From Comamonadaceae bacterium (lineage in GTDB: Bacteria; Pseudomonadota; Gammaproteobacteria; Burkholderiales; Burkholderiaceae_C), in NCBI GenBank assembly GCA_947494405.1, contig CANLWQ010000009.1, forward strand, positions 1 to 18,475: a stretch of 18,475 nucleotides of DNA. The letters are read 5' to 3'. The notes under the pieces were generated by a model. It did not search any database, had not been told where the DNA came from, and saw only the letters and a list, made by a program, of their open reading frames with translations. A program made the translations under genes and the position numbers. Positions 1 through 9,993 of this stretch are shown piece by piece (within the stretch, counting starts at the first letter, position 1; every line of letters begins with the position of its first letter).

Positions 1-1908
1 ATGAAAATCAGCAAGGCCAAAGAACGCGCCTTGATGAAAGAGTTTGGCTTAGATGAAGCCGTGTTGTCTGAAGAAGACTTGGCCAAACGCCGCTCGCGCC
101 TGAAGACCCTCATCAAAATAGGTAAGACACGTGGCTACTTAACCCACGGTGAAATTTCCGATCACTTGCCCGACAAACTGGTCGACGCCGAGACCTTGGA
201 AGTTGTGATCACCATGTTGAATGACATGGGTGTGCAGGTTTACGAACAAACCCCTGACGCAGAAACGCTGCTGATCACCAACACCGGCCCCACTGTGGCC
301 AGCGAAGAAGAAGCAGAAGAAGAAGCCGAAGCCGCTTTGTCTACCGTCGACAGCGAATTTGGCCGCACCACCGACCCTGTGCGCATGTACATGCGCGAAA
401 TGGGCACGGTGGAGTTGCTGACCCGCGAAGGTGAAATTGAAATTGCCAAGCGCATCGAAGGCGGCTTGATGGCGATGATGGAGGCCATCAGCGCCTCACC
501 CGCCACAGTGGCAGAAATTTTGCGCATGGCAGGAGACATCCGTGAAGGCAAGGTTGTCATCTCCACCATCGTTGACGGTTTTAGCAATGCCAACGAAGCC
601 GATGACTATGTGGCCGAAGAAGACTTTGACGAATTCGACGACAGCGATGACGACGACGGCAAAGGTGGCTCCAAAGCGCTCACCAAAAAACTTGAAGAAC
701 TCAAAGCTGAGGCACTTGTTCGCTTTGACCGGGTTCAGATCTTGTTTGAAAAAATGCGTAAAGCCTTCGACAAAGAAGGGTACGGATCGCCTGTCTATTT
801 GAAAATTCAAAAATCCATCAGCGAAGATTTGATGACGGTACGTTTCACCGCCCGCACCATTGAAAAATTATGCGATTTGGTGCGCTCACAAGTGGACGAC
901 GTGCGCAAGAAAGAGCGCGAACTGCGCCGCATCATTGTCGACCGCTGTGGCATGCCACAAGACATGTTCATCAAAGAATTCCCTGCGAATTTGTTGAACC
1001 TGAAATGGGTGGAGAAGCAATCGGCTGCCGCCAAGCCTTGGTCGGTCATCATGACGCGAAATATTCCTGCGATTCAAGAGTTGCAGCAAAAGCTGACTGA
1101 CGTGCAAACCCGCGTGGTCGTGCCTTTGGCGCAACTCAAAGACATCAACAAGCGCATGAACGAAGGCGAGCGCTCTTCACGCAACGCCAAAAAAGAAATG
1201 ATCGAAGCCAACTTGCGCTTGGTCATCTCGATTGCCAAAAAATACACCAACCGTGGTTTGCAGTTCCTTGATTTGATTCAAGAGGGCAATATCGGTTTGA
1301 TGAAGGCTGTGGACAAATTCGAGTACCGCCGTGGCTACAAGTTCTCTACCTACGCCACATGGTGGATTCGCCAAGCCATTACCCGCTCGATTGCCGATCA
1401 GGCACGCACCATTCGCATTCCTGTGCACATGATCGAGACCATCAACAAGATGAACCGCATCAGCCGCCAACACTTGCAAGAATTTGGCTTCGAACCCGAT
1501 GCCTCGGTTTTGGCTGAAAAAATGGAAATGCCCGAAGACAAGATTCGCAAGATCATGAAGATCGCCAAAGAGCCTATCTCCATGGAAACGCCCATTGGCG
1601 ACGATGACGATTCGCACTTGGGCGACTTCATCGAAGACAGCGCAAATACCGCTCCTTTGGAAGCGGCGATGCAAGCGGGTTTGCGCGACGTGGTGAAAGA
1701 GATTTTGGATGGCCTGACGCCACGTGAAGCCAAGGTACTGCGCATGCGCTTTGGTATCGAAATGGACAACGACCACACCTTGGAAGAGGTGGGTAAGCAA
1801 TTTGATGTGACGCGTGAGCGCATTCGTCAAATTGAAGCCAAAGCCTTGCGCAAGCTCAAGCACCCCAGCCGCTCAGACAAACTGCGCAGCTTTATCGACA
1901 CTTTATGA
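1..1908 (+). CDS. rpoD: RNA polymerase housekeeping sigma-70 factor RpoD (probably 5'-truncated by window)
   Basis: Primary sigma factor that directs RNA polymerase to housekeeping promoters. In the 635 visible residues: region 1.1 (about 30-85), region 1.2 (about 122-155, beginning [12 protein letters not shown]), the large non-conserved insert with an acidic [10 protein letters not shown] tract near 210, region 2 (about 402-476, with [12 protein letters not shown] and region 2.4 ending [10 protein letters not shown]), region 3 (about 478-555), and region 4 (572-625) with the -35-binding helix-turn-helix [20 protein letters not shown] at 593-612. Base 1 is an in-frame ATG, but Burkholderiales RpoD normally carries a Lys/Ala-rich extension of roughly 100 or more residues before this point, so the real start probably lies upstream of the window. 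The stop overlaps the ATG of the next gene. The identification is certain; only the start is open. Confidence 0.97.
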   Translation: MKISKAKERALMKEFGLDEAVLSEEDLAKRRSRLKTLIKIGKTRGYLTHGEISDHLPDKLVDAETLEVVITMLNDMGVQVYEQTPDAETLLITNTGPTVASEEEAEEEAEAALSTVDSEFGRTTDPVRMYMREMGTVELLTREGEIEIAKRIEGGLMAMMEAISASPATVAEILRMAGDIREGKVVISTIVDGFSNANEADDYVAEEDFDEFDDSDDDDGKGGSKALTKKLEELKAEALVRFDRVQILFEKMRKAFDKEGYGSPVYLKIQKSISEDLMTVRFTARTIEKLCDLVRSQVDDVRKKERELRRIIVDRCGMPQDMFIKEFPANLLNLKWVEKQSAAAKPWSVIMTRNIPAIQELQQKLTDVQTRVVVPLAQLKDINKRMNEGERSSRNAKKEMIEANLRLVISIAKKYTNRGLQFLDLIQEGNIGLMKAVDKFEYRRGYKFSTYATWWIRQAITRSIADQARTIRIPVHMIETINKMNRISRQHLQEFGFEPDASVLAEKMEMPEDKIRKIMKIAKEPISMETPIGDDDDSHLGDFIEDSANTAPLEAAMQAGLRDVVKEILDGLTPREAKVLRMRFGIEMDNDHTLEEVGKQFDVTRERIRQIEAKALRKLKHPSRSDKLRSFIDTL

Positions 1909-2792
1909 CGCCAGCCCATAACCGACGTGGCGTGATCGCCATGTCGGTCAGCATGGCCTGCTTTGTTTTAAATGATTCGCTGGTCAAGTATGTCAGCGAC
2001 AGCCTGCCCCCCTCACAACTGATTTTTCTGCGCGGCTTGCTCGCCTCTTTAGGCTTGCTGTTGTTGTGCGTATACATGGGTACTTTCAGAAACAGTCAAA
2101 GTACTTTCAAAGCACTTGGCCAACGCTGGGTATGGATACGCTCGGGCCTGGATGGTTTGGCCAGCTTGGTCTACCTCACCGCCATGTTCAATATGCCACT
2201 GGCCAATGCCACTGCCATCAATATGACGACACCCTTGTTGATTGCTTTGATGTCGGGCTTGCTGCTCGGTGTACAGGTGAGCCTCAGAAATTGGCTCATC
2301 ATTGCCATCGGTTTTGTGGGCGTGTTGCTGATAGTGCAACCGGCCAGTGATGGTTTCAATGGGTGGGCTTGGGTGTGTTTAGCTGGCACCCTGCTGCACG
2401 CTTTACGCGATATCAGCATGCGGTTTGTACCGCCTCACATTCCCTCTCTGATAGTTACCCTGTGCACCGCCATTGGGGCCACCTTGATGGCCGGCGTATG
2501 GAGCTTGTGGCAAGACTGGGCAACGCTGACCCTGACCTCGCTGGCATGCTTGTGCGGTGCAGCCGTGCTGCTGAGTGCAGGATATTTCTTACTGATTTTG
2601 AGCACCCGCGCGGCGGACCTCAGCGTGGTCGCGCCGTTTCGCTATGTGGGCTTGCTGACCGCCGTGGTGATGGGCTTTGTGGTCTGGGGGGACATTCCCA
2701 ACGCATTGGCTTGGTGCGGCATGGTCTTGCTGGTGGGTGCGGGTTTGATGATGTTGCGCAGCCAAGCCAAGCTTGCAACTGCTGAGAATTAA
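1905..2792 (+). CDS. EamA/DMT-family membrane transporter
   Basis: A 295-residue, very hydrophobic protein with about ten predicted membrane helices arranged as two EamA repeats (about 8-146 and 152-285), the usual size for drug/metabolite transporters. Family-like motifs are FLRG at 41-44, MPLANATAI at 97-105, [11 protein letters not shown] at 136-146 and RDISMRF at 169-175. It is an inner-membrane permease; members export or import amino acids, nucleosides or other small metabolites, and the substrate cannot be read from sequence. The ATG at 1905 overlaps the rpoD stop (ATGA) with no clear Shine-Dalgarno sequence, which suggests translational coupling. An ATG at residue 13 is possible but would cut into the first helix. 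Its stop shares the TTAA at 2789-2792 with the convergent aldo/keto reductase gene. Confidence 0.88.
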   Translation: MTPAHNRRGVIAMSVSMACFVLNDSLVKYVSDSLPPSQLIFLRGLLASLGLLLLCVYMGTFRNSQSTFKALGQRWVWIRSGLDGLASLVYLTAMFNMPLANATAINMTTPLLIALMSGLLLGVQVSLRNWLIIAIGFVGVLLIVQPASDGFNGWAWVCLAGTLLHALRDISMRFVPPHIPSLIVTLCTAIGATLMAGVWSLWQDWATLTLTSLACLCGAAVLLSAGYFLLILSTRAADLSVVAPFRYVGLLTAVVMGFVVWGDIPNALAWCGMVLLVGAGLMMLRSQAKLATAEN

Positions 2793-3799
2793 GCGCCAAA
2801 CACTTCGGTATCGACTTCGCTGCTGGCTTGTTCGTTGTAACGGTTGCCTGCAACACGTTCGTGATTGATGGCCTTGTCAAGCCGCGTCAAAACCTCGGCT
2901 GAGAGTTGAATATTCAACGCTGCCATGTTGTCCTTTAAATGATCAATTCGCGAAGTGCCAGGTATGGTGACAATGTGCGGCGCTTGGTGCAGCACCCAAG
3001 CCAGTGCCAATTGCGCTGGCGTGCAATCGCAGTCTTTGGCAATTTGTACATAGCTGTCTAGCAGCTGCAAGTTGTGCGGATAGTTTTCTTGGTTGAAGCG
3101 TGGCGAGGTGTGACGCCAGTCGGTGGGCAGCAAGCTGCTGGTATCGCGCAAATCAGCACATAAAAATTTGCGCGCCAATGGACTGAAAGACACAAATGCC
3201 ACACCCAACTCTTTGCAAGCTTGCAGCACCGCTATTTCGGGGTTGCGGGTCCACAAAGAGTATTCGGTTTGCAAGGCGGCAATCGGATGCACTGCATGGG
3301 CTTTGCGAAGAGTGGCGGCAGACACCTCAGACAAACCAATGCTGCGAATCTTCCCCACACGCACCAAGTCACTGAGTGCGCCCACACTGTCTTCAATAGG
3401 AATTTTCTTATCCCAACGGTGCAGGTAATACAAGTCAATCACATCGGTTTTCAAGCTGCGCAAGCTGTTGTCGCAAGTGGCTTTAAGGGTGTCTGGATGG
3501 CCATCAATGACACGCACTTTTTTGCCGTCGCCCTTCACATCCACACCTTGCATGCCGCATTTGCTGGCCAAGACAAAACGGCTGCGATGCTTAGCAAGCA
3601 CTTTGCCAATGATGTGTTCGCTCTGGCCAAAACCATAAAGAGCGGCAGTATCGAAAAAATCCACACCCTCATCAAGCGCCGTCAGTAACAAACGCTCTGC
3701 ATCCTCAAAGGAAGGTGGCGGTCCATAAACAGGACAAATATTCATGCAACCCAAGCCAATCGGGTTGATTTCAAACGGGCCGACGTGTCGTTTGCTCAT
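2789..3799 (-). CDS. Aldo/keto reductase
   Basis: A 336-residue NADPH-dependent aldo/keto reductase of the (beta/alpha)8 superfamily, cytoplasmic. The catalytic tetrad is in place: Asp50 and Tyr55 (FFDTAALYG, 48-56), Lys80 (ASK) and His127 (YYLHRWD). GLSEVSAATL and IPGTSR are the usual cofactor-side segments. It is the last gene of the minus-strand run; its ATG overlaps the ligC stop by 4 bases (ATGA), so it is probably co-translated with ligC. The position suggests reduction of an aldehyde or ketone linked to aromatic catabolism, for example an aryl aldehyde or a reactive ring-cleavage semialdehyde, but the substrate is not readable and a general detoxifying role is equally possible. The Comamonas pmd operon as I recall it does not include this gene. 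Confidence 0.9.
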   Translation of the reverse strand: MSKRHVGPFEINPIGLGCMNICPVYGPPPSFEDAERLLLTALDEGVDFFDTAALYGFGQSEHIIGKVLAKHRSRFVLASKCGMQGVDVKGDGKKVRVIDGHPDTLKATCDNSLRSLKTDVIDLYYLHRWDKKIPIEDSVGALSDLVRVGKIRSIGLSEVSAATLRKAHAVHPIAALQTEYSLWTRNPEIAVLQACKELGVAFVSFSPLARKFLCADLRDTSSLLPTDWRHTSPRFNQENYPHNLQLLDSYVQIAKDCDCTPAQLALAWVLHQAPHIVTIPGTSRIDHLKDNMAALNIQLSAEVLTRLDKAINHERVAGNRYNEQASSEVDTEVFGA

Positions 3800-4743
3800 G
3801 CCAGTTGTTGCTCCAAATCATGCAGTACTTGGTAACACGGCAAGACCTGCGCCACACTGGCATTGGGCTCACGGCCCTCGCGTATGGCTGCAAAAAACTC
3901 GCGGTCTTGCAACTCTATGCCGTTCATCGACACTGCCACTTGGGACACATCTAGTTTTTCTTCTTTGCCATTGAACAAATCGTCATAGCGGGCAATGTAA
4001 GTGGCGTTGTCGCCTATGTAGCGAAAGAAAGTGCCCAAAGGGCCATCGTTGTTAAAGCTGAGCGACAAGGTGCAAATTACGCCATTGGCTGCTTGCAACT
4101 GAATACCCATGTCCATTGCAATACCCAGTGTCGGGTGAATCGGGCCTTGAATAGCGTTGGCCTTCACCACCGGGCTACCGGCTTGGTAGGCGAATAAATC
4201 CACTGTGTGGGCCGCGTGGTGCCACAACAGGTGATCTGTCCAACTCCGTGGCTGCCCCAGTGCGTTCATATTGGTGCGACGGAAAAAGTAAGTTTGCACA
4301 TCCATTTGAAACAGATTGAACTGCCCCGCCTTGATGTGTTGGTGCACAAATTGATGGCTGGGATTGAAGCGACGGGTGTGGCCGCACATGGCCACCAAGC
4401 CGGTTTGTTTTTGCAGCGCCACCACCTCGGCACCGTCTTGGTACACATCGCACAGCGGAATTTCCACCTGCACATGTTTGCCGGCTTTCAAACAAGCCAA
4501 GCTTTGTGATGCATGCATTTGCGTGGGGGTGCACAAAATCACCGCGTCTACTTCCTTTAACGCCAAGCTGTCGTTCAAGTTGGTGGTGACATGGGCGATA
4601 CCGTACTTGTCGGCCACCTCTTGGGTTTTGGCCAGTTCACGCCCGATCAGCGAAACCACTTCCACGCCCTCAATCAGTTGGATGCCATCTAAATGTTTGA
4701 TGCCAAATGCGCCTGCGCCGGCCAAGGCTACTTTGATCGTCAT
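3796..4743 (-). CDS. ligC: 4-carboxy-2-hydroxymuconate-6-semialdehyde dehydrogenase (LigC/PmdC)
   Basis: Oxidises the cyclic hemiacetal of CHMS with NADP+ to 2-pyrone-4,6-dicarboxylate, the step after ring cleavage. The 315-residue length equals that recalled for Sphingobium LigC. It is a Gfo/Idh/MocA-fold oxidoreductase: Rossmann motif GAGAFG at 9-14, CTPTQMH at 71-77, and VEIP at 93-96 where sugar dehydrogenases of this fold carry EKP; the missing Lys fits LigC-type enzymes. A His-rich segment LLWHHAAHTVDLF at 172-184 is also LigC-like. A good ribosome site (AGGA, 7 bases before the ATG) lies in the 42-base gap after the serine hydrolase gene, the largest gap between co-directional genes of this run. 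The seven pathway genes around it make the assignment firm. Confidence 0.94.
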   Translation of the reverse strand: MTIKVALAGAGAFGIKHLDGIQLIEGVEVVSLIGRELAKTQEVADKYGIAHVTTNLNDSLALKEVDAVILCTPTQMHASQSLACLKAGKHVQVEIPLCDVYQDGAEVVALQKQTGLVAMCGHTRRFNPSHQFVHQHIKAGQFNLFQMDVQTYFFRRTNMNALGQPRSWTDHLLWHHAAHTVDLFAYQAGSPVVKANAIQGPIHPTLGIAMDMGIQLQAANGVICTLSLSFNNDGPLGTFFRYIGDNATYIARYDDLFNGKEEKLDVSQVAVSMNGIELQDREFFAAIREGREPNASVAQVLPCYQVLHDLEQQLA

Positions 4744-4785
4744 GCTGCTTCCTGATTGGGATGAATGGGTAAGAGTTTAATGACT

Positions 4786-6015
4786 TCAAGTATTGCTTTG
4801 ATTCACTCGCAATATTGGGGAATCTAGCAAACCCCGCCACATGGCCAGCGCTTCCTGCGCCATAAGGGTATCGGCATTTTTCGCATCAGCGCCTGCGCCC
4901 AGCTGCACCATCACCAATTGCAAATCAGGTGCCACAAACATGAATTGCCCATACACACCCATCAACATAAAGCGTCTAGGGTGTCCGGGGAAAGTCCAAA
5001 AATGCAAGCCATAGCCCAGATTGGGGGTGGCCGTCCCTGGTTGGCACGCCAAAGGGTGTTTGTGGCAATCGGTGGCATCCAGCAAATACGCTTGGGAAAA
5101 TACTTCTTGACCTGTATCCGGTCTGTAACCATTGTTGGCTAACACAGCGCCCCAACGCGCATAGTCAGCCAAGGTGGCGCAAAAACTGCCACTGGCTCGC
5201 ACCACCCCAAATCGGTCTTGCAACCACAAGGCTTCGCTTTCTGCCCCCATGGCTTGCCATAGCCGTTTACCCACAAAACTGGCAAGGTCCTCGCCTGCCA
5301 CCGATTGAAACACCAGGGAAAGCACAGACGTTTGAGCGCTTGAGTAGGCAAAGCGCTCACCATCTGCAATTTCCCGCACCCGCAAATTGTGGGCAGCAGC
5401 AGCAATGCCTCGCTGTGCAGCGATGCGGCTGAAAACAGCGGTATCCCCCTGCCCGTCATAACGATCATCAAACTGAACACCCGAGGACATGTGCAACAAC
5501 TGGCGAAGTGTTGCTTCGCCGTACAAACTGCCACTCAATACAGGTGCCAAGGTATCCGAACGAATATCCAAGGAAGCGAAAATTCCCTCTTGCAAAGCAT
5601 GGCCAATGGCCAATGAAGTCATTGACTTGGCGAATGAATGTCCCAGAAAACGCATGGATGGGGTACGCTTGTATTGGTAAGCCTCAAACCATCGTTGTCC
5701 CCCCTGAAGCACCATCAAACCCATGACACGTTGACGCGACAAATAGTCTGCCAAAGTGTGTTGCTTGCCTTGGTAGGTATAAAAAAAGTGGTTGGTGAAT
5801 GTCTCAGTCTGGCTGGAAACAGGCAAGGACATGGGTTGAGCGCTGGCCGGTAAACGAGCGATACGACCTGGTGAAAAATCAATCTCGTCCATTCGACTGA
5901 ACGAACCCACCCGAACCGCTTCACTGAAAAAATAGTTCTGGGCATTGCCTACAGGATAAGCACTCAGGCTACCCAGCAATTCTTCATCTGGCGCAGGACG
6001 TGTAGGTGTGTACAA
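4786..6015 (-). CDS. Beta-lactamase-fold serine hydrolase (NylB/EstB-like), inserted between ligB and ligC
   Basis: A 409-residue protein of the beta-lactamase/penicillin-binding-protein superfamily. Visible motifs are the nucleophile SxxK at Ser127-Lys130 (HSFAKS), YSS at 224-226 as the YxN/S motif, and a C-terminal GVYGQ at 353-357 in the place of the KTG/HxG motif. No signal peptide or membrane segment is seen, so it is probably a cytoplasmic esterase, amidase or lactonase rather than a cell-wall enzyme or an antibiotic-resistance enzyme. The start is TTG at 6013-6015, six bases after the ligB stop; the first ATG, at residue 42, would remove a segment (AYPVGNAQNYFF) that looks conserved in this family, so TTG is preferred despite a poor ribosome site. 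It may release an aromatic acid from an ester or amide conjugate; that is inferred from position only. Confidence 0.85.
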   Translation of the reverse strand: MYTPTRPAPDEELLGSLSAYPVGNAQNYFFSEAVRVGSFSRMDEIDFSPGRIARLPASAQPMSLPVSSQTETFTNHFFYTYQGKQHTLADYLSRQRVMGLMVLQGGQRWFEAYQYKRTPSMRFLGHSFAKSMTSLAIGHALQEGIFASLDIRSDTLAPVLSGSLYGEATLRQLLHMSSGVQFDDRYDGQGDTAVFSRIAAQRGIAAAAHNLRVREIADGERFAYSSAQTSVLSLVFQSVAGEDLASFVGKRLWQAMGAESEALWLQDRFGVVRASGSFCATLADYARWGAVLANNGYRPDTGQEVFSQAYLLDATDCHKHPLACQPGTATPNLGYGLHFWTFPGHPRRFMLMGVYGQFMFVAPDLQLVMVQLGAGADAKNADTLMAQEALAMWRGLLDSPILRVNQSNT

Positions 6016-6021
6016 GCGGAT

Positions 6022-6882
<861 letters not shown>

Positions 6883-7317
6883 TTAAGCCTTTCCTGCTTG
6901 GCCTTGCGGCTGGCGGTGCGCTTGTGCGCTGCCTTCTTCGCCAATGAAGCGATTGCCCTCCACAGATCGCCCTCCGCCCACCATCATGGCACGGTACTCG
7001 TCTTCGCTCATGCCCGTCATGCTGCCGGCCATTTGCTGAAAGCTTTTGCCGTCAGTGGCACCAATTTTGGCGAGGAAATAAATATTGCCACCGGTGCGAA
7101 TACACCCGTTGAGGTCACGTGCCAGCACCGCCTGTTTTTGTTCTTCGCTCATGTCCCATTCATCCAGATAGGCACGTTCATTGGCTTTGAAGCGGCTGCG
7201 ATTGTCGGCCTTCATCAGCGACATGCAAAACTGATTGAGCCCATAGCCTTTGCGCGACTGGTCGGCATCGAAGATGGTGGTGCCAGGCACGTCTAAATAA
7301 GGTTTATCAAGCGCCAT
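6883..7317 (-). CDS. ligA: Protocatechuate 4,5-dioxygenase alpha subunit
   Basis: Small subunit of the ring-cleavage dioxygenase; it covers the active site of LigB in the alpha2beta2 enzyme. The protein has 144 residues, close to the 139 recalled for Sphingobium LigA, with the typical LigA core: PGTTIFDADQSRKGYGLN near 11-28, NERAYLDEW near 46-54, and DLNGCIRTGGNIYFLAKIGA near 68-87. The C-terminal 15-20 residues (Gln/Ala/Gly-rich) are poorly conserved in the family. It starts with ATG 9 bases after the ligI stop and ends 3 bases before ligB, so the two subunits are made from adjacent, probably coupled cistrons. Confidence 0.95.
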   Translation of the reverse strand: MALDKPYLDVPGTTIFDADQSRKGYGLNQFCMSLMKADNRSRFKANERAYLDEWDMSEEQKQAVLARDLNGCIRTGGNIYFLAKIGATDGKSFQQMAGSMTGMSEDEYRAMMVGGGRSVEGNRFIGEEGSAQAHRQPQGQAGKA

Positions 7318-7326
7318 ACAAATCTT

Positions 7327-8268
7327 TCAAGAAGCTTGGCCGCTGAGTTCGGGCCAATACAAACGAAGGGGGTTGTCAACCAACAATTTGCGCTGCAACT
7401 CGCTATTGACCGCGATATGGGGAATGAAGTCCACCAACAAGCCGTCATCTGGCATATGGTCCTTCAGGTTGGGGTGTGGCCAGTCGGTACCCCACAACAC
7501 CCTATCGGGGAAAGTCTGCACCACATGCCTAGCAAAAGGCACCACATCTTGGTAGGCGTGTTGTTGTCCCTGCAAAGCTTGGGGGCCAGAGATCGATAAG
7601 CGTTCGGGACAGGATACTTTGCTCCACACATTTTCATGCTGCTGCATGAACTTCATGAACAAACTGAATTCTGGGCCGTCCACAGGATGCGCCACATTGG
7701 GCCTGCCCATATGGTCTACCACCACCTGTGTGGGCAAGGCGGTGAAGAAATCCCACAACTCTGGCAGGTCAACGGCTTCAAAGTAAATCACCACATGCCA
7801 GCCCAAAGCTTTGATGCGCTGGGCAATCTCCAGCAATTCGTCTTTGGGTGTGAAGTCCACCAAGCGCTTGACAAAATTAAATCGCACACCGCGCACACCT
7901 GCGGCGTGCATGGTTTGTAATTCGGCGTCAGTCACTCCACGCTTGACCGTGACCACACCACGAGCTTGGCCATTGGAATGATGCAATGCGTCCATCAAGG
8001 CGCTGTTGTCTGCGCCGTGGCAAGTGGCTTGCACAATCACGTTTTTCGCAAACCCCAAATGGTCACGCAGCGCAAACAATTGTTCTTTAGACGCGTCGCA
8101 TGGCGTGTACTTGCGCTCGGGTGCATAAGGAAACTGCGCACCTGGGCCAAACACATGGCAATGTGCATCAACCGCGCCCGCAGGCAACACAAAACGGGGT
8201 TTGGCAGGTCCTTCAAACCAATCAAGCCAGCCCGCAGTGGGCGTGAAATTGCCGGTAGTGGATTTCAT
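7327..8268 (-). CDS. ligI: 2-pyrone-4,6-dicarboxylate hydrolase (PDC lactonase)
   Basis: Opens the PDC lactone to 4-oxalomesaconate; a metal-independent member of the amidohydrolase superfamily (PmdD in Comamonas). In 313 residues the signature residues of LigI are seen: DAHCHVFGP with His36 and His38, His186 in VVDHMGRPN, and the catalytic Asp262 in WGTDWPHPN, matching Sphingobium His31/His33/His180/Asp248. The absence of a metal-bridging lysine and the DHMGRPN motif are typical of this group. The ATG lies 2 bases downstream of the ligK stop, and ligA follows after 9 bases. The order ligK-ligI-ligA-ligB matches pmdF-D-A-B. Confidence 0.95.
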   Translation of the reverse strand: MKSTTGNFTPTAGWLDWFEGPAKPRFVLPAGAVDAHCHVFGPGAQFPYAPERKYTPCDASKEQLFALRDHLGFAKNVIVQATCHGADNSALMDALHHSNGQARGVVTVKRGVTDAELQTMHAAGVRGVRFNFVKRLVDFTPKDELLEIAQRIKALGWHVVIYFEAVDLPELWDFFTALPTQVVVDHMGRPNVAHPVDGPEFSLFMKFMQQHENVWSKVSCPERLSISGPQALQGQQHAYQDVVPFARHVVQTFPDRVLWGTDWPHPNLKDHMPDDGLLVDFIPHIAVNSELQRKLLVDNPLRLYWPELSGQAS

Positions 8269-8270
8269 GG

Positions 8271-8957
8271 TCAGTCGATGTAGGTCAAGCCTGCCTTGGC
8301 AAGCGGTTCGCGCATGTTGTACATATCCAAACCCAACACACCCGAGGCCAGCTTGGCGCGTTTCTCACCTTCATGAGATTCCCGCGCTGCTGCCGCATCG
8401 GCCACCTCTTGCGCCATGCTGGCAGGCACCACCACCACGCCGTCGTCATCAGCCACGATGGCGTCCCCCGGGTTGACCAAGGCACCCGCACACACAACCG
8501 GCACATTCACCGAACCCAAGGTGGCTTTGATGGTGCCCTTGGCGCTGATGGCGCGACTCCATACGGGAAAACCCATTTGCGTGAGTTCGGCCACATCGCG
8601 CACGCCCGCATCAATAATGAGGCCACGCGCACCCTGCGCCATGAATGAGGTGGCCAACAAGTCGCCGAAATAACCATCGGTACAGGGCGCGGTGATGGCA
8701 GCCACCACGATGTCGCCGGCTTGGATTTGCTCGGCCGCGACATGCATCATCCAGTTGTCCCCTGGGTGCAGCAGCACCGTGACAGCGGTACCTGACACCC
8801 GAGCACCTGCATAAATAGGGCGCATGACGGTGTGCATCAAACCCAAACGGCCCATGGCCTCATGCACGGTGGCCACACCGTAAAGGCCTAACTGCTCCAC
8901 AGCGCCTCTGTCAGCACGTTGAATGTTGCGCTTGACGGTTCCAAGGGGGTAATTCAT
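8271..8957 (-). CDS. ligK: 4-carboxy-4-hydroxy-2-oxoadipate aldolase / oxaloacetate decarboxylase
   Basis: Class II pyruvate aldolase of the HMG/CHA aldolase (RraA-like) fold. It performs the last pathway step, splitting 4-carboxy-4-hydroxy-2-oxoadipate to pyruvate and oxaloacetate; family members also decarboxylate oxaloacetate. The 228-residue length is normal. The pyruvate and metal site is visible as [11 protein letters not shown] (95-105, with Asp99) and the Gly-Val-Arg120-Asp121 motif. It begins one base after the ligJ stop with a ribosome site of the AAAGG type (complement of about 8964-8972) inside ligJ, and ends 2 bases before ligI. The RraA-like fold alone could be misread as a ribonuclease regulator; the context settles the function. 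Confidence 0.95.
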   Translation of the reverse strand: MNYPLGTVKRNIQRADRGAVEQLGLYGVATVHEAMGRLGLMHTVMRPIYAGARVSGTAVTVLLHPGDNWMMHVAAEQIQAGDIVVAAITAPCTDGYFGDLLATSFMAQGARGLIIDAGVRDVAELTQMGFPVWSRAISAKGTIKATLGSVNVPVVCAGALVNPGDAIVADDDGVVVVPASMAQEVADAAAARESHEGEKRAKLASGVLGLDMYNMREPLAKAGLTYID

Positions 8958-8958
8958 G

Positions 8959-9993
8959 TCATAGACCTTTCTGTTTCAAACGTGCATCCAAGCGGGGGAA
9001 CACGCGGCGCACATTGGCTTCGTAAATTTGGTGGCGGTCCGCATCACTGAGCAACTTGCTGGCCTGGATGTAGCGCTTGGTGTCGTCATAGTAGTGACCA
9101 GTTTGCGGGTCTATGCCACGCACAGCGCCAATCATCTCAGAAGCAAACAACACATTTTTCACAGGAATAACGGTGTTGAGTAAATCGATGCCGGGCTGGT
9201 GATAGACACAAGTGTCAAAGAAAATATTGTTGAGCAAATGCTCTTCCAGCAAGGGCTTTTTGAGTTCTTGCGCCAAGCCGCGAAAGCGTCCCCAGTGGTA
9301 AGGCACGGCGCCTCCGCCATGGGGAATGAGGAATTTCAAGGTGGGGAAATCTTTGAACACATCGCTGGTCAAGCATTGCATAAAGGCTGTGGTGTCGGCA
9401 TTCAGGTAATGCGCACCGGTGGTGTGAAAACAGGCATTGCAACTGGTGGACACATGAATCATGGCGGGCAAGTCGTACTCCACCATTTTTTCGTAAATCG
9501 GGTACCAATGCCGGTCGCTCAATGGTGGCGATGTCCAGTGCCCTCCCGAAGGATCGGGGTTCAAGTTGATACCCACTGCACCGTACTCTTTGACGCATCG
9601 CTCCAACTCAGGAATGCAAGTGGCAGGGTCCACGCCTGGCGACTGCGGCAACATGGCCACCGTCACAAAGTGGTCGGGAAACAAAGTTGACACCCTAAAA
9701 CACAGCTCATTGCATATAGCCGCCCAAGTGCTGGAGACGGCGAAGTCGCCAATGTGGTGGGCCATGAAAGATGCACGCGGTGAAAACAGCGTGATGTCGC
9801 TGCCGCGCTCTTTCATCAACTTAAGCTGGTTGGTTTCTATGCTGTGGCGCAAATCCTCATCGCTGATTTTCAGATCAGCCACTTGCGGCATGACTGAGGG
9901 GTCTTGGATGCCCGCAATTTGACGGTTGCGCCAGTCTTCCAAGGCCTTGGGGGCGGTGGTGTAGTGACCGTGGCAGTCGATGATCAAACTCAT
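8959..9993 (-). CDS. ligJ: 4-oxalomesaconate hydratase
   Basis: Amidohydrolase-family (ACMSD-like) zinc enzyme that adds water to the isomerised 4-oxalomesaconate, giving 4-carboxy-4-hydroxy-2-oxoadipate (PmdE in Comamonas). With the chosen start it has 344 residues. Metal-site features are the N-terminal DCHGHYTT (HxH near residue 8), the MIHVSTSCN segment in the middle, [13 protein letters not shown], and a late acidic position in [12 protein letters not shown]. The ATG at 9991-9993 is preferred over an in-frame TTG seven codons upstream because a strong AGGAG site (complement of 10000-10005) precedes the ATG directly and the extra residues are not family-like. The ATG overlaps the galD stop (ATGA). 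Confidence 0.95.
   Translation of the reverse strand: MSLIIDCHGHYTTAPKALEDWRNRQIAGIQDPSVMPQVADLKISDEDLRHSIETNQLKLMKERGSDITLFSPRASFMAHHIGDFAVSSTWAAICNELCFRVSTLFPDHFVTVAMLPQSPGVDPATCIPELERCVKEYGAVGINLNPDPSGGHWTSPPLSDRHWYPIYEKMVEYDLPAMIHVSTSCNACFHTTGAHYLNADTTAFMQCLTSDVFKDFPTLKFLIPHGGGAVPYHWGRFRGLAQELKKPLLEEHLLNNIFFDTCVYHQPGIDLLNTVIPVKNVLFASEMIGAVRGIDPQTGHYYDDTKRYIQASKLLSDADRHQIYEANVRRVFPRLDARLKQKGL

Noticed and set aside
610..670. Acidic Asp/Glu-rich tract in RpoD as an unusual insertion
   Set aside because: Acidic low-complexity stretches in the non-conserved region are normal for proteobacterial RpoD.
1177..1863. Long open frame of 228 codons on the minus strand inside rpoD
   Set aside because: It is antisense to the conserved sigma regions 2-4, shows no family motif, and is explained by the codon bias of rpoD.
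4786..6015. Reading the serine hydrolase as an antibiotic-resistance beta-lactamase
   Set aside because: No signal peptide, class C/D hallmarks are not convincing, and its place between ligB and ligC points to a metabolic hydrolase.
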